Of a stretch of DNA of 64,000 nucleotides, positions 44,512 to 55,125 are shown one piece after another. Each line of letters starts with the position of its first letter. The stretch's first letter is position 1. Below the pieces are notes generated by a model that had not been told where the DNA came from, did no database searches, and saw only the letters and a list, made by a program, of their open reading frames with translations. This stretch comes from Streptomyces sp. NBC_01754 (GTDB lineage Bacteria; Actinomycetota; Actinomycetes; Streptomycetales; Streptomycetaceae): the NCBI RefSeq assembly GCF_035918015.1, contig NZ_CP109132.1:3348001-3412000 (forward strand). Reading direction: 5' to 3'. The position numbers and the translations under genes were made by a program.

Positions 44512-45609
44512 TCACCGGCGTCGCCGCAGGGCACGGCCGACGACCACGGCCGAGGCGATGGCGAGGGCGGCCGCCGGAGCGATCCAGCGCAGCGTGATAC
44601 CCACGACGCCCGTTTCCGGCGCCGGCACGGGCGCGTACCGGCCGCGTGGCGGGGCGTGGTCGACCTCCTCCGTACTACGGCCGATCATCGTGCGGCGGGC
44701 GTGTGCCGCCTCCGCCGGCGGCTCGTCCGGTTCCCCGAACTCCAGCTCCGGGGAGGCGCCGTCGAGAGACGACGGAGGCACGGGGGTGTCGAACACCGAA
44801 CCCGAACCGGCCTCGGCGTCCGGGGCCCCCTCGGCGGAGTGCGCCGGATCGTCGGGCGAGGAATCGTCGGGCGGCGAGTCGGCCGGCGGGGAGCCGTCGG
44901 GCACGGGGCCGGAAGACGCCGGGCCTGTGGACGCCTCGTCCGAAGAAGCCGCTTCCGAGACGCTCTCGTCGGCTGCCGAGGCGTCGGACGCCTCCGTACC
45001 CGGGGTCTCCGCAGCCGGGTGCCCTTCCTCCGACGGCTCTCCCTCCGGCCGCTCACCGTCGGACGGCGCACCCCCCGACGCCTGAACGCCTTGGGTGGAC
45101 CGGTCGTCCGTGGCCGCCGCCCCGCGCGCGCCTGCGAAGCCTTCCGGATCCGTCGTCCCCACCGTGTCCGGCTCCGCCAGGGACTCCGTGACCAGCTGCT
45201 GGGTAAAGCGGTCCAGCAGCCGGTGGGCCGCCGTGAGCGCCGCCGCCTGCCCCAGGTCCAGGATGCGGCCCTCACCGCTCGCCGTCCCGGCGAAACCGAT
45301 GGTCGTGCCGCCGTCCGTCCGCGTGAGGCGCACGATCAGGGCCAGCTTCGCCGAGCCCGTGCCCCGGGCCTCCACACCCTGACCCGCCACCGAGAAGGTC
45401 TCGCCCTCCTCGGCGGGCCGCAGGGTCAGCGCACCCCGGTAGGTGATCGTGTGACCGCCGGCCCGCACCTTCAGCCGCCCCGCCAGGGGCCCCGCCGTGG
45501 CGTCGGCGTCCTGCTGGAAGCCCGGTAGACAGCGGGCCACCCGGGCAGGATCGCCCAGCGTCCGCCGAAGGGACGCGACCGGCACCGGAACGAACACCTC
45601 ATGCTCCAT
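44512..45609 (-). CDS. SRPBCC (CoxG-like) domain protein with C-terminal membrane helix
   Basis: The product has 365 residues. The N-terminal 145 form a CoxG/SRPBCC domain: VASLRRTLGDPARVARCLPGFQ, ITYRGALTLRPAEEGETFSVAGQGVEARGTGSAKL, and AHRLLDRFTQQLVTESLA. A long acidic Ser/Glu/Pro-rich disordered stretch (about 150-300) follows, then a single helix near 338-356 (VVGITLRWIAPAAALAIASAVVV) and an Arg-rich end. CoxG proteins bind membranes or hydrophobic ligands and anchor CO dehydrogenase in some bacteria. No cox genes are here, so a lipid-binding or anchoring role is all that can be said. Confidence 0.82.
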   Translation of the reverse strand: MEHEVFVPVPVASLRRTLGDPARVARCLPGFQQDADATAGPLAGRLKVRAGGHTITYRGALTLRPAEEGETFSVAGQGVEARGTGSAKLALIVRLTRTDGGTTIGFAGTASGEGRILDLGQAAALTAAHRLLDRFTQQLVTESLAEPDTVGTTDPEGFAGARGAAATDDRSTQGVQASGGAPSDGERPEGEPSEEGHPAAETPGTEASDASAADESVSEAASSDEASTGPASSGPVPDGSPPADSPPDDSSPDDPAHSAEGAPDAEAGSGSVFDTPVPPSSLDGASPELEFGEPDEPPAEAAHARRTMIGRSTEEVDHAPPRGRYAPVPAPETGVVGITLRWIAPAAALAIASAVVVGRALRRRR

Positions 45610-45752
45610 ACCGACCGAGCCTACTCAGCCGCGGCCGTCCCGTCAGTGCTTCCACACGCCGTCCCACGACCACCACGCCGTCCCACGACGACCACCCCCC
45701 GCTCGCGCCGCCCCTCTCGTCGCAGCCGTCCCACCCGCCCCTCCCGTCCCAC

Positions 45753-47363
45753 TCAGCGCTCCTCCCGGTACCGCGGATGCACCAAGGTCGACGGCAGCGC
45801 CCCACTCCGGCGTACCCGCTCCGCCGACTGCCCCGCCGCCACCAGTTCCCGCTCCCCCAGGGACCGCGGCTTCGGGGTGTCCGGGCCGAGGCGCAGCCGT
45901 ACCGACGGCTCCCGACCGGCCAGCACGAATCCCCAGTCGTGCGGAGCCTCGGACCGGTCCGCCGAGCTGTCCGTGGACCGGTCCGGGCCCGCGGCGAAGC
46001 CGACGAGCCGCCCCTCCACGTGGTAGGGGCGGGTGGAGAGGCCGCCCGCCCGCATCGACGCCTCGACCGTCCAGAAGGTCGCGGGCCTGCTGCCGAACGG
46101 CCCCGCGTGCACCGCCAGCCGGCCGCCCGGCTCCAGGACACCGGCGACCAGCCCGTAGAACTCGGCGGAGTAGAGCTTGGTACTGGCCGTGATCCCGGGA
46201 TCCGGCAGATCCGAGATCACCACGTCGTAACGGTCACGCTCGGAGCGCAGCCAGGTGAACACGTCCCCGGTGACCGTCGTCAGCCGCGGATCGTCGTACA
46301 CATGGCCGTTGAGCCCGGACAGCGCCGGATCCGAACGGGCCAGCCGGGTGACGGCCGGATCCAGCTCCACGACCACGACGGACCCGACGTCCGGGTGGCG
46401 CAGCACCTCACGGGCGGCCAGCCCGTCGCCCCCGCCGAGGATCAGCACCCGCCGGTGCCGCCCGGCCATCGCCGGATGGACGAGCGCCTCGTGATAGCGG
46501 TACTCGTCACGCGCGCTGACCCGCAGCCGGCCGTCCAGATAGAGGTCGAGCGAGCCCTGGCCCGTCCCCGTGAGGACGATCTCCTGCACCCCGGTCTGGA
46601 CGGCGACTCGCACACCCTCGCCGTACACCGCTCGCCGCGCCGCCCGCTCGAAGTCGTCGACCAGGAACGTCGCCGTGGCCAGCAGGGTGAACACGGTGGC
46701 GTAGACGGTGATCAGCAGCCAGCGTGACCGGGTGTCCAGATCCCGCCGGAACACCCACAGCACCAGCGCCCCGCCCGCCGCCGCGTTGACCGCGCCGGTG
46801 ACCAGCGCGCCCGTGAGCTGGCCCATCACCGGCAGCAGCAGGAACGGGAAGGCGAGCCCGCCGACCAGGGCTCCCACGTAGTCGGCGGCGAAGAGATCGG
46901 CGACCGCCCCGCCCGCGTCCTGCCGGTCGACCCGCTGGATCAGCGTCATCAGCAGGGGGATCTCCGCCCCGATCAGGACACCGATCGCGAGCGAGAATCC
47001 GACCAGCGCGAACCGCGACTCCCCGAACCACGCGAAGGACGCGTACAGCACCAGCGCCGAGGTCCCGCCCATCAGCGCGAGGGCCGCCTCCAGCAGACCG
47101 AATCCCACCGCCGCCCTGCCGCGTAAACGTTTCGCGAGAAGAGACCCGATGCCCATCGCGAACACCATCACGGAGAGCACCACGGAGGCCTGGGTGACCG
47201 AGTCACCGATCAGATAGGAGGCCAGCGCCACCAGTTCGAGCTCGTACACCAGGCCACAGGCGGCACAGACGAACACCACGGCCAGCACCAGGAACCGGCC
47301 GGTCCGCGGCCGTACGGGGATCCCCGCCGCGCCCCCTCGCAGCGATGTCTGCTGGTCGATCAT
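45753..47363 (-). CDS. speE: Polyamine aminopropyltransferase (spermidine synthase) with membrane domain
   Basis: The product has 536 residues. About seven membrane helices fill the first 220 residues ([47 protein letters not shown]). The C-terminal half is the spermidine-synthase Rossmann domain with [32 protein letters not shown] and [12 protein letters not shown]. It moves an aminopropyl group from decarboxylated S-adenosylmethionine to a polyamine. The membrane-fused form is common in actinobacteria. DUF2617 lies upstream on the same strand. Confidence 0.92.
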   Translation of the reverse strand: MIDQQTSLRGGAAGIPVRPRTGRFLVLAVVFVCAACGLVYELELVALASYLIGDSVTQASVVLSVMVFAMGIGSLLAKRLRGRAAVGFGLLEAALALMGGTSALVLYASFAWFGESRFALVGFSLAIGVLIGAEIPLLMTLIQRVDRQDAGGAVADLFAADYVGALVGGLAFPFLLLPVMGQLTGALVTGAVNAAAGGALVLWVFRRDLDTRSRWLLITVYATVFTLLATATFLVDDFERAARRAVYGEGVRVAVQTGVQEIVLTGTGQGSLDLYLDGRLRVSARDEYRYHEALVHPAMAGRHRRVLILGGGDGLAAREVLRHPDVGSVVVVELDPAVTRLARSDPALSGLNGHVYDDPRLTTVTGDVFTWLRSERDRYDVVISDLPDPGITASTKLYSAEFYGLVAGVLEPGGRLAVHAGPFGSRPATFWTVEASMRAGGLSTRPYHVEGRLVGFAAGPDRSTDSSADRSEAPHDWGFVLAGREPSVRLRLGPDTPKPRSLGERELVAAGQSAERVRRSGALPSTLVHPRYREER

Positions 47364-47485
47364 GAAGGGAACGCTACGTCACGGCGTCGTTGCAGCTTGT
47401 CACCCACACGGGTGTAAGTGGCGCCCGGACCGGCCCCCGGCGCACAGCGGCAGCCGAGCCGCTCGCCGGTGTGGACGGCAGCCGC

Positions 47486-48007
47486 TCACAGCACCGGTGC
47501 CGCGGTCCGTACGCCGACCCGGGTGCGGGTCACGACCAACTGCCCCTCCTGCGGGTACGCGTGCCACGTCCGCCACCGCACCTGCCCCTCCGTCCGCTGG
47601 GCCAGCATCGCGGTGAACGCGTGCGGGCTGCCGGGGAACGTCCCCGCGAGGCCGTGCGGGTGGTCGGCGACCAGGGCGAGCAACTCCTGGGCCCGCCCCG
47701 CGAACGAGCCCTCCGAAAGGGTCTCGACGCGCGCCGCGAACTCGTACTCCCAGTCGCCGAGCCGCTTGGCGACACCCAGGGGCAGGGGCGTACTGCTGCC
47801 CGGCATACAGGCGACGGTCTCGGAGCAGGAACCCCGCTCCTCCTCGAGCAGCACCTGGTGGGAGGCGCCGAGCAGCCTCATCTGCAAGGTGGCTCCGGCC
47901 AGTTGGAGGTCGAGCGCGGCGAGGGCGGGCAGCGGCTCACGGCCCAGCGCCCAGGCCAGGTCGGCGGCACGGGTGTCGGAATAGGCGGTCTGGAGGGTCC
48001 TGAGCAT
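47486..48007 (-). CDS. DUF2617 family protein
   Basis: The product has 173 residues from ATG 48007, with GGAG 9 bases before it. It begins LRTLQTAYSDTRAADLAWALGREPLPALAALDL, and LGDWEYEFAARVETLSEGSFAGRAQELLALVADHPHGLAGTFPGSPHAFTAML is the conserved DUF2617 core. It is soluble, of unknown function. It is next to, and probably co-transcribed with, the spermidine-synthase gene (122-base gap). Confidence 0.87.
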   Translation of the reverse strand: MLRTLQTAYSDTRAADLAWALGREPLPALAALDLQLAGATLQMRLLGASHQVLLEEERGSCSETVACMPGSSTPLPLGVAKRLGDWEYEFAARVETLSEGSFAGRAQELLALVADHPHGLAGTFPGSPHAFTAMLAQRTEGQVRWRTWHAYPQEGQLVVTRTRVGVRTAAPVL

Positions 48008-48363
48008 TTGGATCGGCTCCGCACACACATGTGGAACGTGGACAGGGGGCTCCCCCGGCGGCGCGCACGTGGGGGTATGGGGCGCCCGAACCGGCCCAAC
48101 AGGGTTCCGGGGGCTGAATGTTCTTTACAATGATGAAATCATGAAGTAAGCGACACTCGCAGCCTTTCGGCCCAACTCGCCGCGGATTCCATCCCCTCGG
48201 GGGCAGAGCGGTTCACGTGTTCCCGAAAAAGCCGCCCGCGCACCGCACATGGCCCGACCACAGCTGCAACGCACAAGTGCCCGGCGGTAGTTGCACCGCC
48301 GGGCACTGCCATGATCTGACGGGCGCATACGCCCTGCCACCGGCCGGGCCGGTGGCGGGACCG
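48008..48363. other. Intergenic region upstream of the DUF2617 gene
   Basis: This 356-base stretch has an AT-rich patch (TTCTTTACAATGATGAAATC, near 48120-48140) suitable as the DUF2617/speE promoter, and the terminator of the Gly-rich gene. I see no other gene. Confidence 0.5.
48276..48307 (-). terminator. Terminator of the Gly-rich membrane protein gene
   Basis: AGTGCCCGGCGGT (48276-48288) pairs perfectly with ACCGCCGGGCACT (48295-48307) with a 6-base loop, about 60 bases downstream of the stop codon. Confidence 0.8.
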
Positions 48364-48672
48364 TCAGTCGCCACCACCGCCTCCGCAGCCACCGCCGCCC
48401 CCGCAGGAGTGGCCACCCCCGCCTCCGCAGGAGTGACCGCCCCCGCCCTCGTGCCCACCGTGGTGCGAACCGCTGTCCCCGGCCCACCAGCTGCCGCCGC
48501 CGGAGCCGCCGTCCGCCGGGCCGCCGCCCCCGGAACCACCACCCGCGTACCGGCGGCCGGCCCGTCCGCCGCGCCCGGCCGACGGCTTCTTCCGTCCGCC
48601 CGGTCGCGAGGCGAGCGCGGTGATCCCCACCGCCATGAGCGTGACGACCACGACGAAGAAGAGCATCCCCAT
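48364..48672 (-). CDS. Small membrane protein with Gly/Cys/His-rich tail
   Basis: The product has 102 residues from ATG 48672, preceded by GGTGAGG. One helix opens the protein (GMLFFVVVVTLMAVGITALAS, residues 2-22). A basic patch follows, then a tail of more than half Gly with HHGGHEGGGGHSCGGGGG and a second HSCGGGG. The frame continues upstream but only as the antisense of the aminotransferase gene. The His/Cys spacing could bind metal. I know of similar Streptomyces proteins but no function. It is divergent from the aminotransferase. Confidence 0.72.
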   Translation of the reverse strand: MGMLFFVVVVTLMAVGITALASRPGGRKKPSAGRGGRAGRRYAGGGSGGGGPADGGSGGGSWWAGDSGSHHGGHEGGGGHSCGGGGGHSCGGGGGCGGGGGD

Positions 48673-48798
48673 CGACCTCACCTTCTTCTCCCCCGAAGCG
48701 AGGTCCCCCCGCTTCCTGTGTGCCGGGGCGATTCCCTCGCCCGCTCCGGGCCAAAGCGGACTTGAGCAACTCCAGAGCTTCGGCCCAGGATGGCGCCC

Positions 48799-49977
48799 AT
48801 GACACAGGGACGACCGCTGCTCAACCGCCGCCTCACCGAGTTCGGCACGACGATCTTCGCCGAGATGTCGGCGCTGGCCGTACGGACCGGCTCCATCAAC
48901 CTCGGCCAGGGCTTTCCCGACACCGACGGCCCCGAGGAGATCCGCGAGGCCGCGGTCCGGGCCCTGCGGGCGGGCCACGGCAACCAGTACCCGCCGGGAC
49001 CGGGCGTCCCGGAGCTCCGCTCGGCGATCGCCGGGCACCAGCTGCGCCGCTACGGGCTGACGTACGACCCCGACAGCGAGGTCCTGGTCACCGCCGGCGC
49101 CACCGAGGCCGTCGCGGCCTCCCTGCTGGCCCTCGTGGAACCCGGCGACGAGGTCATCGCCCTGGAGCCGTACTACGACTCCTACGCCGCCTGCGTCGCC
49201 ATGGCCGGCGGCACCCGGGTCCCCGTCACCCTGCGGCCCGACGGCGGCGCCTACCGCCTCGACCTGGACGAGCTCCGCGCCGCCGTGACGCCCCGCACCC
49301 GCCTGATCCTCCTGAACACCCCGCATAACCCCACCGGAACCGTCCTCACCCGCGACGAACTGGCCGCCGTGGCCACGCTCGCGTGCGAGCGGGATCTGCT
49401 CGTGGTCACCGACGAGGTCTACGAGCACCTGGTGTTCGAGGGGGAGCACATCCCGCTCGCCTCCTTCCCCGGCATGCGCGAACGCACGGTGACCATCAGC
49501 AGTGCCGGCAAGACGTTCTCGTTCACCGGCTGGAAGATCGGCTGGATCACCGCGAGCCCGGACCTGGTCGGCGCGGTGAGATCCGCCAAGCAGTTCCTGA
49601 CGTTCGTCTCCGGCGGCCCCCTCCAGTACGCCGTCGCCGAGGCCCTGCGGCTGCCCGACCGCTACTTCGACGAGCTGCGCGCCGGTCTGCGCGCCAAGCG
49701 GGACCTCCTGAGCGACGGGCTGGCCGCGGCGGGCTTCGAGGTCTACCGGCCCGCGGGTACCTACTTCGTCACCACCGACATCCGCCCGCTCGGCGGTGAG
49801 CGGGACGGTGTCGCGTTCTGCCGGGCACTGCCCGAGCGGTGCGGGGTGGTCGCCGTCCCGAACGCGGTCTTCTACGATCACCGGGAGCAGGGCGCACCCT
49901 TCGTGCGCTTCGCGTTCTGCAAGCGGAAGAGTGTGCTGGACGAGGCCGTGACCCGCCTGAGGCGACTGGCGCCCTGA
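48799..49977 (+). CDS. PLP-dependent class I aminotransferase (DapC/KAT-like)
   Basis: The product has 392 residues from ATG 48799, with AGGATGG 6-7 bases upstream; an ATG three codons earlier is possible. INLGQGFPDTDGPEEI and NQYPPGPGVPELRSAIA mark the kynurenine aminotransferase / methionine aminotransferase group. LLNTPHNPTGTVLT, VVTDEVYEHLVF and the PLP Lys in ISSAGKTFSFTGWKIGW follow. Related actinobacterial enzymes serve as N-succinyl-diaminopimelate aminotransferase (DapC) or general aminotransferases. The kynurenine operon is about 11 kb away, so kynurenine is another possible substrate. Confidence 0.92.
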   Translation: MTQGRPLLNRRLTEFGTTIFAEMSALAVRTGSINLGQGFPDTDGPEEIREAAVRALRAGHGNQYPPGPGVPELRSAIAGHQLRRYGLTYDPDSEVLVTAGATEAVAASLLALVEPGDEVIALEPYYDSYAACVAMAGGTRVPVTLRPDGGAYRLDLDELRAAVTPRTRLILLNTPHNPTGTVLTRDELAAVATLACERDLLVVTDEVYEHLVFEGEHIPLASFPGMRERTVTISSAGKTFSFTGWKIGWITASPDLVGAVRSAKQFLTFVSGGPLQYAVAEALRLPDRYFDELRAGLRAKRDLLSDGLAAAGFEVYRPAGTYFVTTDIRPLGGERDGVAFCRALPERCGVVAVPNAVFYDHREQGAPFVRFAFCKRKSVLDEAVTRLRRLAP

Positions 49978-50172
49978 CGGCCCCGGGAGCCACGTGCTGC
50001 CGGGTCGGTGCGGGCCGTGAGGCGGCCTCGGACAGCCGGGAGGCAGCGGTCACCCGCCGAAGCGGCCGACCGCGCACCGGTGGTCGTGTGAACGGCCGCG
50101 AGCCCGGACGGGACCGTGGTCGCGAGGACCACCGTCGCCCGGCCGGGCTCGTACCGCGGTGCCGGATCAGAC

Positions 50173-50739
50173 CTACTCGGCCTGCTCCCCGCCTTCACCG
50201 CCGGCCTCGGGCGCGCCCTCGGCCTTCTTCTCGTCGGTCTCCAGGCCCAGGTGCTGCACGAGCCACTTGTCGAACTCGATCGAGGCGCGGACCCAGCTCA
50301 CCGTGGAGGAGACGAAGTGCTCCAGGTTGACGCCGGTGCCGATGAGCATCTGCGCCTCGCCGATCAGCCGGACGGAGGCGACGGCCCCCTCCTCGCCCTC
50401 GTGCGAATGCGTGTAGACCTTGGGCCACAGGGTGCGGCGGTTCCAGTCGTCGATCGCGTCGAGCAACTGCGGGCGTCGGTCCAGGGCGTGGGGGCGGTCG
50501 TAGAAGGTACGGACCGAGAAGACCTGCTGCTCCGCCTCGCCGCGGAACATGAAGTACGTCCGGAACTCCTCCCACGGCGCGGCGAGGTCGCCCTCGTCGT
50601 CGACGACGTACTTCAGCTCCATCTGCTCGAGGAGCTGCTTGACGAGGTCCTGGTCCGGGACAACGGGGCCCTCGGGTCCTGTCGACTGCGGCTCGGGCTG
50701 GCCGCCGAAGCTGGGAATCGAGGACGGGTCGATAGACAT
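50173..50739 (-). CDS. YbjN domain protein
   Basis: The product has 188 residues, acidic, without signal peptide. The YbjN domain (about 40-165) reads YVVDDEGDLAAPWEEFRTYFMFRGEAEQQVFSVRTFYDRPHALDRRPQLLDAIDDWNRRTLWPKVYT, then VSSTVSWVRASIEFDKWLVQHLGL. YbjN proteins resemble type III secretion chaperones in fold and affect stress and motility in other bacteria. Here the role is unknown. It is monocistronic, 72 bases upstream of the MFS gene's end. Confidence 0.88.
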   Translation of the reverse strand: MSIDPSSIPSFGGQPEPQSTGPEGPVVPDQDLVKQLLEQMELKYVVDDEGDLAAPWEEFRTYFMFRGEAEQQVFSVRTFYDRPHALDRRPQLLDAIDDWNRRTLWPKVYTHSHEGEEGAVASVRLIGEAQMLIGTGVNLEHFVSSTVSWVRASIEFDKWLVQHLGLETDEKKAEGAPEAGGEGGEQAE

Positions 50740-50811
50740 CGCTGGGTACTCCTGTGGGATCGCTCGTGGTTTTCTGCTCCCGACCCTAGCCGCGATCGGG
50801 GTCCTGTAGTC

Positions 50812-52080
50812 CTACGCCCTCAAGGGAATCGTCCCCGCGCCGGTCCCCCGGGCGCGTGCCCAGGACACCGCGACCAGGACCGCGCAGAGCGTCCCCAGCA
50901 GCCCGGCCCCCGCGATGGCGTCCGCCGACGACCCGGCCAGTTCCGCGGCCAGTCCGCCCGAGGCGATGCCGATGCCCTGCATGGCCGTCAGCCCCGACCT
51001 GGCCAGCCCCAGCGCCTGTCCGCGCTGGTCCACCGGCGTGAGCAGGACGAAGGTGGCTCCGGCGGTGATCTGGTACGCCGAACACACACCCGACAGCAGG
51101 AGCAGCAGCACCGCCGACGCGACGCCGGGGCCCGCCCAGTACAGGACCAGCGGCAGGTTCGCGCCGATCGCCAGCGGGCCCAGGAGCCGGCGGCGCCAGT
51201 CGTCACCGACCCCCGCCCGGCCCAGCAGGGACGCGCCCAGCACCATGCCGGCGGGGTGCGCCGCCAGCAGCAGCCCGACCGAGGTGCCGCCACCGCCGCC
51301 CGCTTCCTGGGCGAAGGGCGCGGCCAACCCCTCCGGCAGCACGATGAAGCCGGCCAGCCAGCCCAGTGCGATCAGCGACCGCAGCCGCGGGTCCGCCCAG
51401 ATCAGCGCGATCGCGCTGCCGACCTGGGTGTGCACGCGCTTGCGCCCGGGGGCGCCGCCCTCGACGGGCCGGGCCTTCACCCCGATCCGGATGAGCGTCG
51501 CGGAGAGCAGGAACGTCGCCGCGTTCAGCCCCAGGGAGGCCGAGCTCCCCAGCCACACGACCAGCACACCGCCGACGGCGAAGCCGATCAGCTGCCCGGC
51601 CTGATGGGTGATCAGCATGACGCGCTGCCCGCGCTCGTACCGGTGCGTGCCCAGCACGGTGGGCAGCAGGGCACCCTGGGCGGCGCCGAAGGGAGCCTCC
51701 GCCAGCTGCGCCAGCACCAGCAGCGCGGCGAGCAGGGGCAGCGGCATCCCGGGCAGGGCCATCAGTCCGACGATGACGGCACGCACCAGGTCGCACCCGA
51801 CCATGACCGTGCGCCGGGGGAACCGGTCCGCGAGGCCGGACAGGAGGACTCCGGACAGCAGGGCGGGCAGGGTCGTCAGCGCGTAGGCGGCCGCGGTCCA
51901 GCCCGCCGACTCGGTGCGTTGGAAGACCAGCAGCGACAGTGCCACACGGGCCAGCTGGTCCCCGAAGACCGATTGGGCATAGGCCGCCCACAAGGTACGG
52001 AATTCGCCGAGGCGAATGAGATTGTCACCTTTGCGGTCTTCCAAGTCGGGACTTATCTCAGCAGGTTTCCGTTCCGTCAT
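50812..52080 (-). CDS. MFS transporter (DHA3/EntS-like)
   Basis: The product has 422 residues with about twelve membrane helices. The first half has FGDQLARVALSLLVFQRTESAGWTAAAYALTTLPALLSGVLLSGLADRFPRRTVMV, the motif A loop of EntS-like exporters. Substrates of this group include siderophores and macrolides, so efflux is likely. The promoter region contains a perfect 8-base inverted repeat (ATATCCCG...CGGGATAT, near 52112-52134), a possible operator. Confidence 0.85.
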   Translation of the reverse strand: MTERKPAEISPDLEDRKGDNLIRLGEFRTLWAAYAQSVFGDQLARVALSLLVFQRTESAGWTAAAYALTTLPALLSGVLLSGLADRFPRRTVMVGCDLVRAVIVGLMALPGMPLPLLAALLVLAQLAEAPFGAAQGALLPTVLGTHRYERGQRVMLITHQAGQLIGFAVGGVLVVWLGSSASLGLNAATFLLSATLIRIGVKARPVEGGAPGRKRVHTQVGSAIALIWADPRLRSLIALGWLAGFIVLPEGLAAPFAQEAGGGGGTSVGLLLAAHPAGMVLGASLLGRAGVGDDWRRRLLGPLAIGANLPLVLYWAGPGVASAVLLLLLSGVCSAYQITAGATFVLLTPVDQRGQALGLARSGLTAMQGIGIASGGLAAELAGSSADAIAGAGLLGTLCAVLVAVSWARARGTGAGTIPLRA

Positions 52081-52467
52081 GCGCGCACCCTACCGGCCGG
52101 TGAATTGCGCCTATATCCCGTGCCGCCCGGGATATGGAGTCCAGAGTGTCCCGATATTAAACGGAAACCGGACCCACCCCGGGAAGTCGATGGCCCTGCA
52201 TACGAGGGCACGGATATGTATCACTCCGATACAAAAAGCGTCCGCCCACAGACCGGCCTCTGGCATCCAGCCACCGAATGGAAGATTTCGGCTCGATTTC
52301 GCGGGCGCTCCCCGGCCGTCCCCCCGCGCGACGGGTGCGGGGTGAACGGATCGGTGCGGCCGGGACCGCGCACGTGCCCCGGGCCGGGACCGTCACCGGT
52401 CCCGGCCCGGGGCCCTCAACGGGCGCGCCGCCGGACGCGGAGTCTTCACCGCGGGGACGGCGAGCCC
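52081..52467. other. Intergenic region between clpB and the MFS gene
   Basis: This 387-base stretch holds the MFS promoter with the ATATCCCG-TGCCGCC-CGGGATAT inverted repeat, an AT-richer zone (CCCGATATTAAACGG), and on the far side the clpB terminator. I see no gene. Confidence 0.5.
52377..52412 (-). terminator. clpB terminator, 36-bp hairpin
   Basis: CCCCGGGCCGGGACCG (52377-52392) is fully complementary to CGGTCCCGGCCCGGGG (52397-52412) with a 4-base loop, 56 bases after the clpB stop. Confidence 0.85.
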
Positions 52468-55065
52468 TTACAGGGTCTTCACCTCGGCGGCCCCGACGGC
52501 CAGACCGTCCCCGGCACGGTCCACCCGCACCGTGTCGCCGTCCTTGATCTCACCCGCGAGGATCTCCTTGGCGAGCCGGTCACCGATCGCGGTCTGGATC
52601 AGCCGGCGCAGCGGCCGGGCGCCGTAGGCCGGGTCGTTGCCCTCCTCGGCCAGCCAGGCCAGCGCCTCGGGCGTGACGTCGAGGCTGATCCGGCGGTCGG
52701 CCAGCCGGTCGACGAGACGGCCGACCTGGAGGCCCGCGATATGGGCCAGCTCGTCGGCGGAGAGCGCCGAGAAGACGACCAGGTCGTCGAGCCGGTTGAG
52801 GAACTCCGGCTTGAACGAGGCCCGTACGACCTCCAGGACCTGCTCCTTCTTCACCTCCGGTTTGACCAGCGGGTCCACCAGGAACTGGCTGCCCAGGTTC
52901 GAGGTCAGGACCAGGATGGTGTTGCGGAAGTCCACCGTCCGCCCCTGCCCGTCCGTCAGCCGGCCGTCGTCGAGCACCTGGAGCAGGATGTCGAAGACCT
53001 CGGGGTGCGCCTTCTCCACCTCGTCCAGCAGGACGACGCTGTACGGTCGCCGGCGGACGGCCTCCGTGAGCTGGCCGCCCTCCTCGTACCCGACGTATCC
53101 GGGCGGGGCGCCGACGAGGCGGGCGACGCTGTGCTTCTCGCCGTACTCGCTCATGTCGACGCGGATCATGGCCCGCTCGTCGTCGAACAGGAAGTCCGCC
53201 AGGGCCTTGGCCAGCTCGGTCTTGCCGACCCCGGTCGGGCCCAGGAAGAGGAACGACCCGGTGGGCCGGTCCGGGTCGGCGATACCCGCCCGGGTGCGGC
53301 GCACCGCGTCGGACACGGCCCGCACGGCCTCCGTCTGGCCGATCAGCCGCCGGCCCAGCTCCGACTCCATGCGCAGCAGCTTCTGCGTCTCCCCCTCCAG
53401 GAGGCGCCCGGCGGGGATCCCGGTCCAGGCGCCGACGACGTCGGCGATGTCGTCCGGGCCGACCTCCTCCTTGACCATGGTGTCCCTGGCCGCCTCCTGC
53501 TCGGCCTCGTCCGCCTCGGCCAGCTCGCGCTCCAGGCCGGGGATCTCCCCGTACAGCAGCTTGGAGGCGGTGTCGAAGTCACCGTCACGCTGGGCGCGTT
53601 CGGCCTGGCCGCGCAGGTCGTCGAGGCGCTCCTTGAGCTCACCGACCCGGTTGAGGCCCTGCTTCTCCTTCTCCCAGCGGGCGGTCAGACCGCGCAGCTC
53701 CTCCTCCTTGTCGGCGAGGTCACGGCGGATCTTCTCCAGGCGCTGCTTGGAGCCCTCGTCGGACTCGTTCTTGAGGGCCAGCTCCTCCATGTGCAGCCGG
53801 TCGACGGCACGCTGGAGCTCGTCGATCTCCAGGGGGGAGGAGTCGATCTCCATGCGGAGCCGGGACGCCGCCTCGTCGACCAGGTCGATGGCCTTGTCCG
53901 GGAGGAAGCGGGAGGTGATGTAGCGGTCGGAGAGAGTCGCGGCGGCGACCAGCGAGGAGTCGGCGATCTGTACCTTGTGGTGCGCCTCGTAGCGGCCCTT
54001 GAGACCACGCAGGATCGCGATGGTGTCCTCGACGGACGGCTCGGCGACCAGGACCTGCTGGAAACGGCGCTCCAGGGCGGGGTCCTTCTCGATGCGCTCG
54101 CGGTACTCGTCGAGCGTGGTGGCGCCGACCATGCGCAGTTCACCACGGGCGAGCATCGGCTTGAGCATGTTGCCCGCGTCCATCGCGGAGTCGCCGCCGG
54201 CGCCCGCGCCGACGACGGTGTGCAGCTCGTCGATGAAGGTGATGACCTGGCCGTCGCTCTCCTTGATCTCGGAGAGGACGGTCTTGAGCCGCTCCTCGAA
54301 CTCACCCCGGTACTTGGCACCCGCGACCATCGCACCGAGGTCCAGGGAGATGAGCCGCTTGTCGCGCAGGGACTCGGGGACGTCGCCCTTGACGATGCGC
54401 TGCGCGAGCCCCTCCACCACGGCGGTCTTGCCGACGCCGGGCTCACCGATGAGCACGGGGTTGTTCTTCGTGCGGCGCGACAGCACCTGCACCACGCGGC
54501 GGATCTCCTGGTCCCGGCCGATGACCGGGTCGAGCTTGCCCTCACGCGCGGCGGCGGTGAAATCGGTACCGAACTTCTCCAGGGCCTTGTACTGGCCCTC
54601 GGGGTCGGGAGTGGTCACCCGGCGCCCTCCCCTGCTCTTCTCGAAAGCGTCCAGCAGCTTCTCCGCCTCGGCGCCCTGCCCCTGGAGGATCTCACCGGCA
54701 CGTCCGCCCTTCGCCGCCAGGGCGATCAGCAGGTGCTCGGTGGAGAGGTAGTCGTCGCCGAGCTCCTTCGCCCGCCGGTCGGCGTCGGCGAGGACGGCGA
54801 GCAGGTCGCGGCTGGGCTGTGGCGGGGCGACGGTCGACCCGGTGACGCTGGGCAGTGAGCCGAGGAGGCGCTCGGTCTCCTCGCGCACGGCCACCTGGTC
54901 GGCCTCGACGGCGGCCAGCAGGTCGGTGATGTTCGCGTTGTCCTCGCCCGCGAGCAGCGCCAGAAGCAGATGTGCGGGGGTCAGGTCGGGGTGTCCGTCC
55001 TTGACGGCCCTGCTGCCGGCCGCGTTGAGGGCATCCCGGCTCTTGTTGGTCAGCTCGGCGTCCAC
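52468..55065 (-). CDS. clpB: ATP-dependent disaggregase ClpB
   Basis: The product has 865 residues from GTG 55065, with GAGGAGG 9-10 bases upstream. Order: N-terminal Clp repeat domain (1-145), AAA1 with the Walker [14 protein letters not shown], a long coiled-coil middle domain (about 400-525, rich in Glu/Arg/Lys), then AAA2 with [14 protein letters not shown]. ClpB works with DnaK/DnaJ/GrpE to rescue aggregated proteins. A HAIR operator overlaps its promoter, placing it under HspR, whose gene is 5 kb away. A large opposite-strand open frame across this gene is a coding shadow. Confidence 0.98.
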   Translation of the reverse strand: MDAELTNKSRDALNAAGSRAVKDGHPDLTPAHLLLALLAGEDNANITDLLAAVEADQVAVREETERLLGSLPSVTGSTVAPPQPSRDLLAVLADADRRAKELGDDYLSTEHLLIALAAKGGRAGEILQGQGAEAEKLLDAFEKSRGGRRVTTPDPEGQYKALEKFGTDFTAAAREGKLDPVIGRDQEIRRVVQVLSRRTKNNPVLIGEPGVGKTAVVEGLAQRIVKGDVPESLRDKRLISLDLGAMVAGAKYRGEFEERLKTVLSEIKESDGQVITFIDELHTVVGAGAGGDSAMDAGNMLKPMLARGELRMVGATTLDEYRERIEKDPALERRFQQVLVAEPSVEDTIAILRGLKGRYEAHHKVQIADSSLVAAATLSDRYITSRFLPDKAIDLVDEAASRLRMEIDSSPLEIDELQRAVDRLHMEELALKNESDEGSKQRLEKIRRDLADKEEELRGLTARWEKEKQGLNRVGELKERLDDLRGQAERAQRDGDFDTASKLLYGEIPGLERELAEADEAEQEAARDTMVKEEVGPDDIADVVGAWTGIPAGRLLEGETQKLLRMESELGRRLIGQTEAVRAVSDAVRRTRAGIADPDRPTGSFLFLGPTGVGKTELAKALADFLFDDERAMIRVDMSEYGEKHSVARLVGAPPGYVGYEEGGQLTEAVRRRPYSVVLLDEVEKAHPEVFDILLQVLDDGRLTDGQGRTVDFRNTILVLTSNLGSQFLVDPLVKPEVKKEQVLEVVRASFKPEFLNRLDDLVVFSALSADELAHIAGLQVGRLVDRLADRRISLDVTPEALAWLAEEGNDPAYGARPLRRLIQTAIGDRLAKEILAGEIKDGDTVRVDRAGDGLAVGAAEVKTL

Positions 55066-55125
55066 GGGCGCTGCCTCCTCCTCGTACGGGGAACGGGTGG
55101 GTCCGGAAGTATGACTCCATCAACG

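Noticed and set aside
50116..54858. 1,580-codon open frame on the + strand opposite clpB and the MFS gene
   Set aside because: It spans several real genes on the other strand, its protein is a low-complexity mirror of their codons, and it has no domain. Long antisense frames are expected at this GC content.
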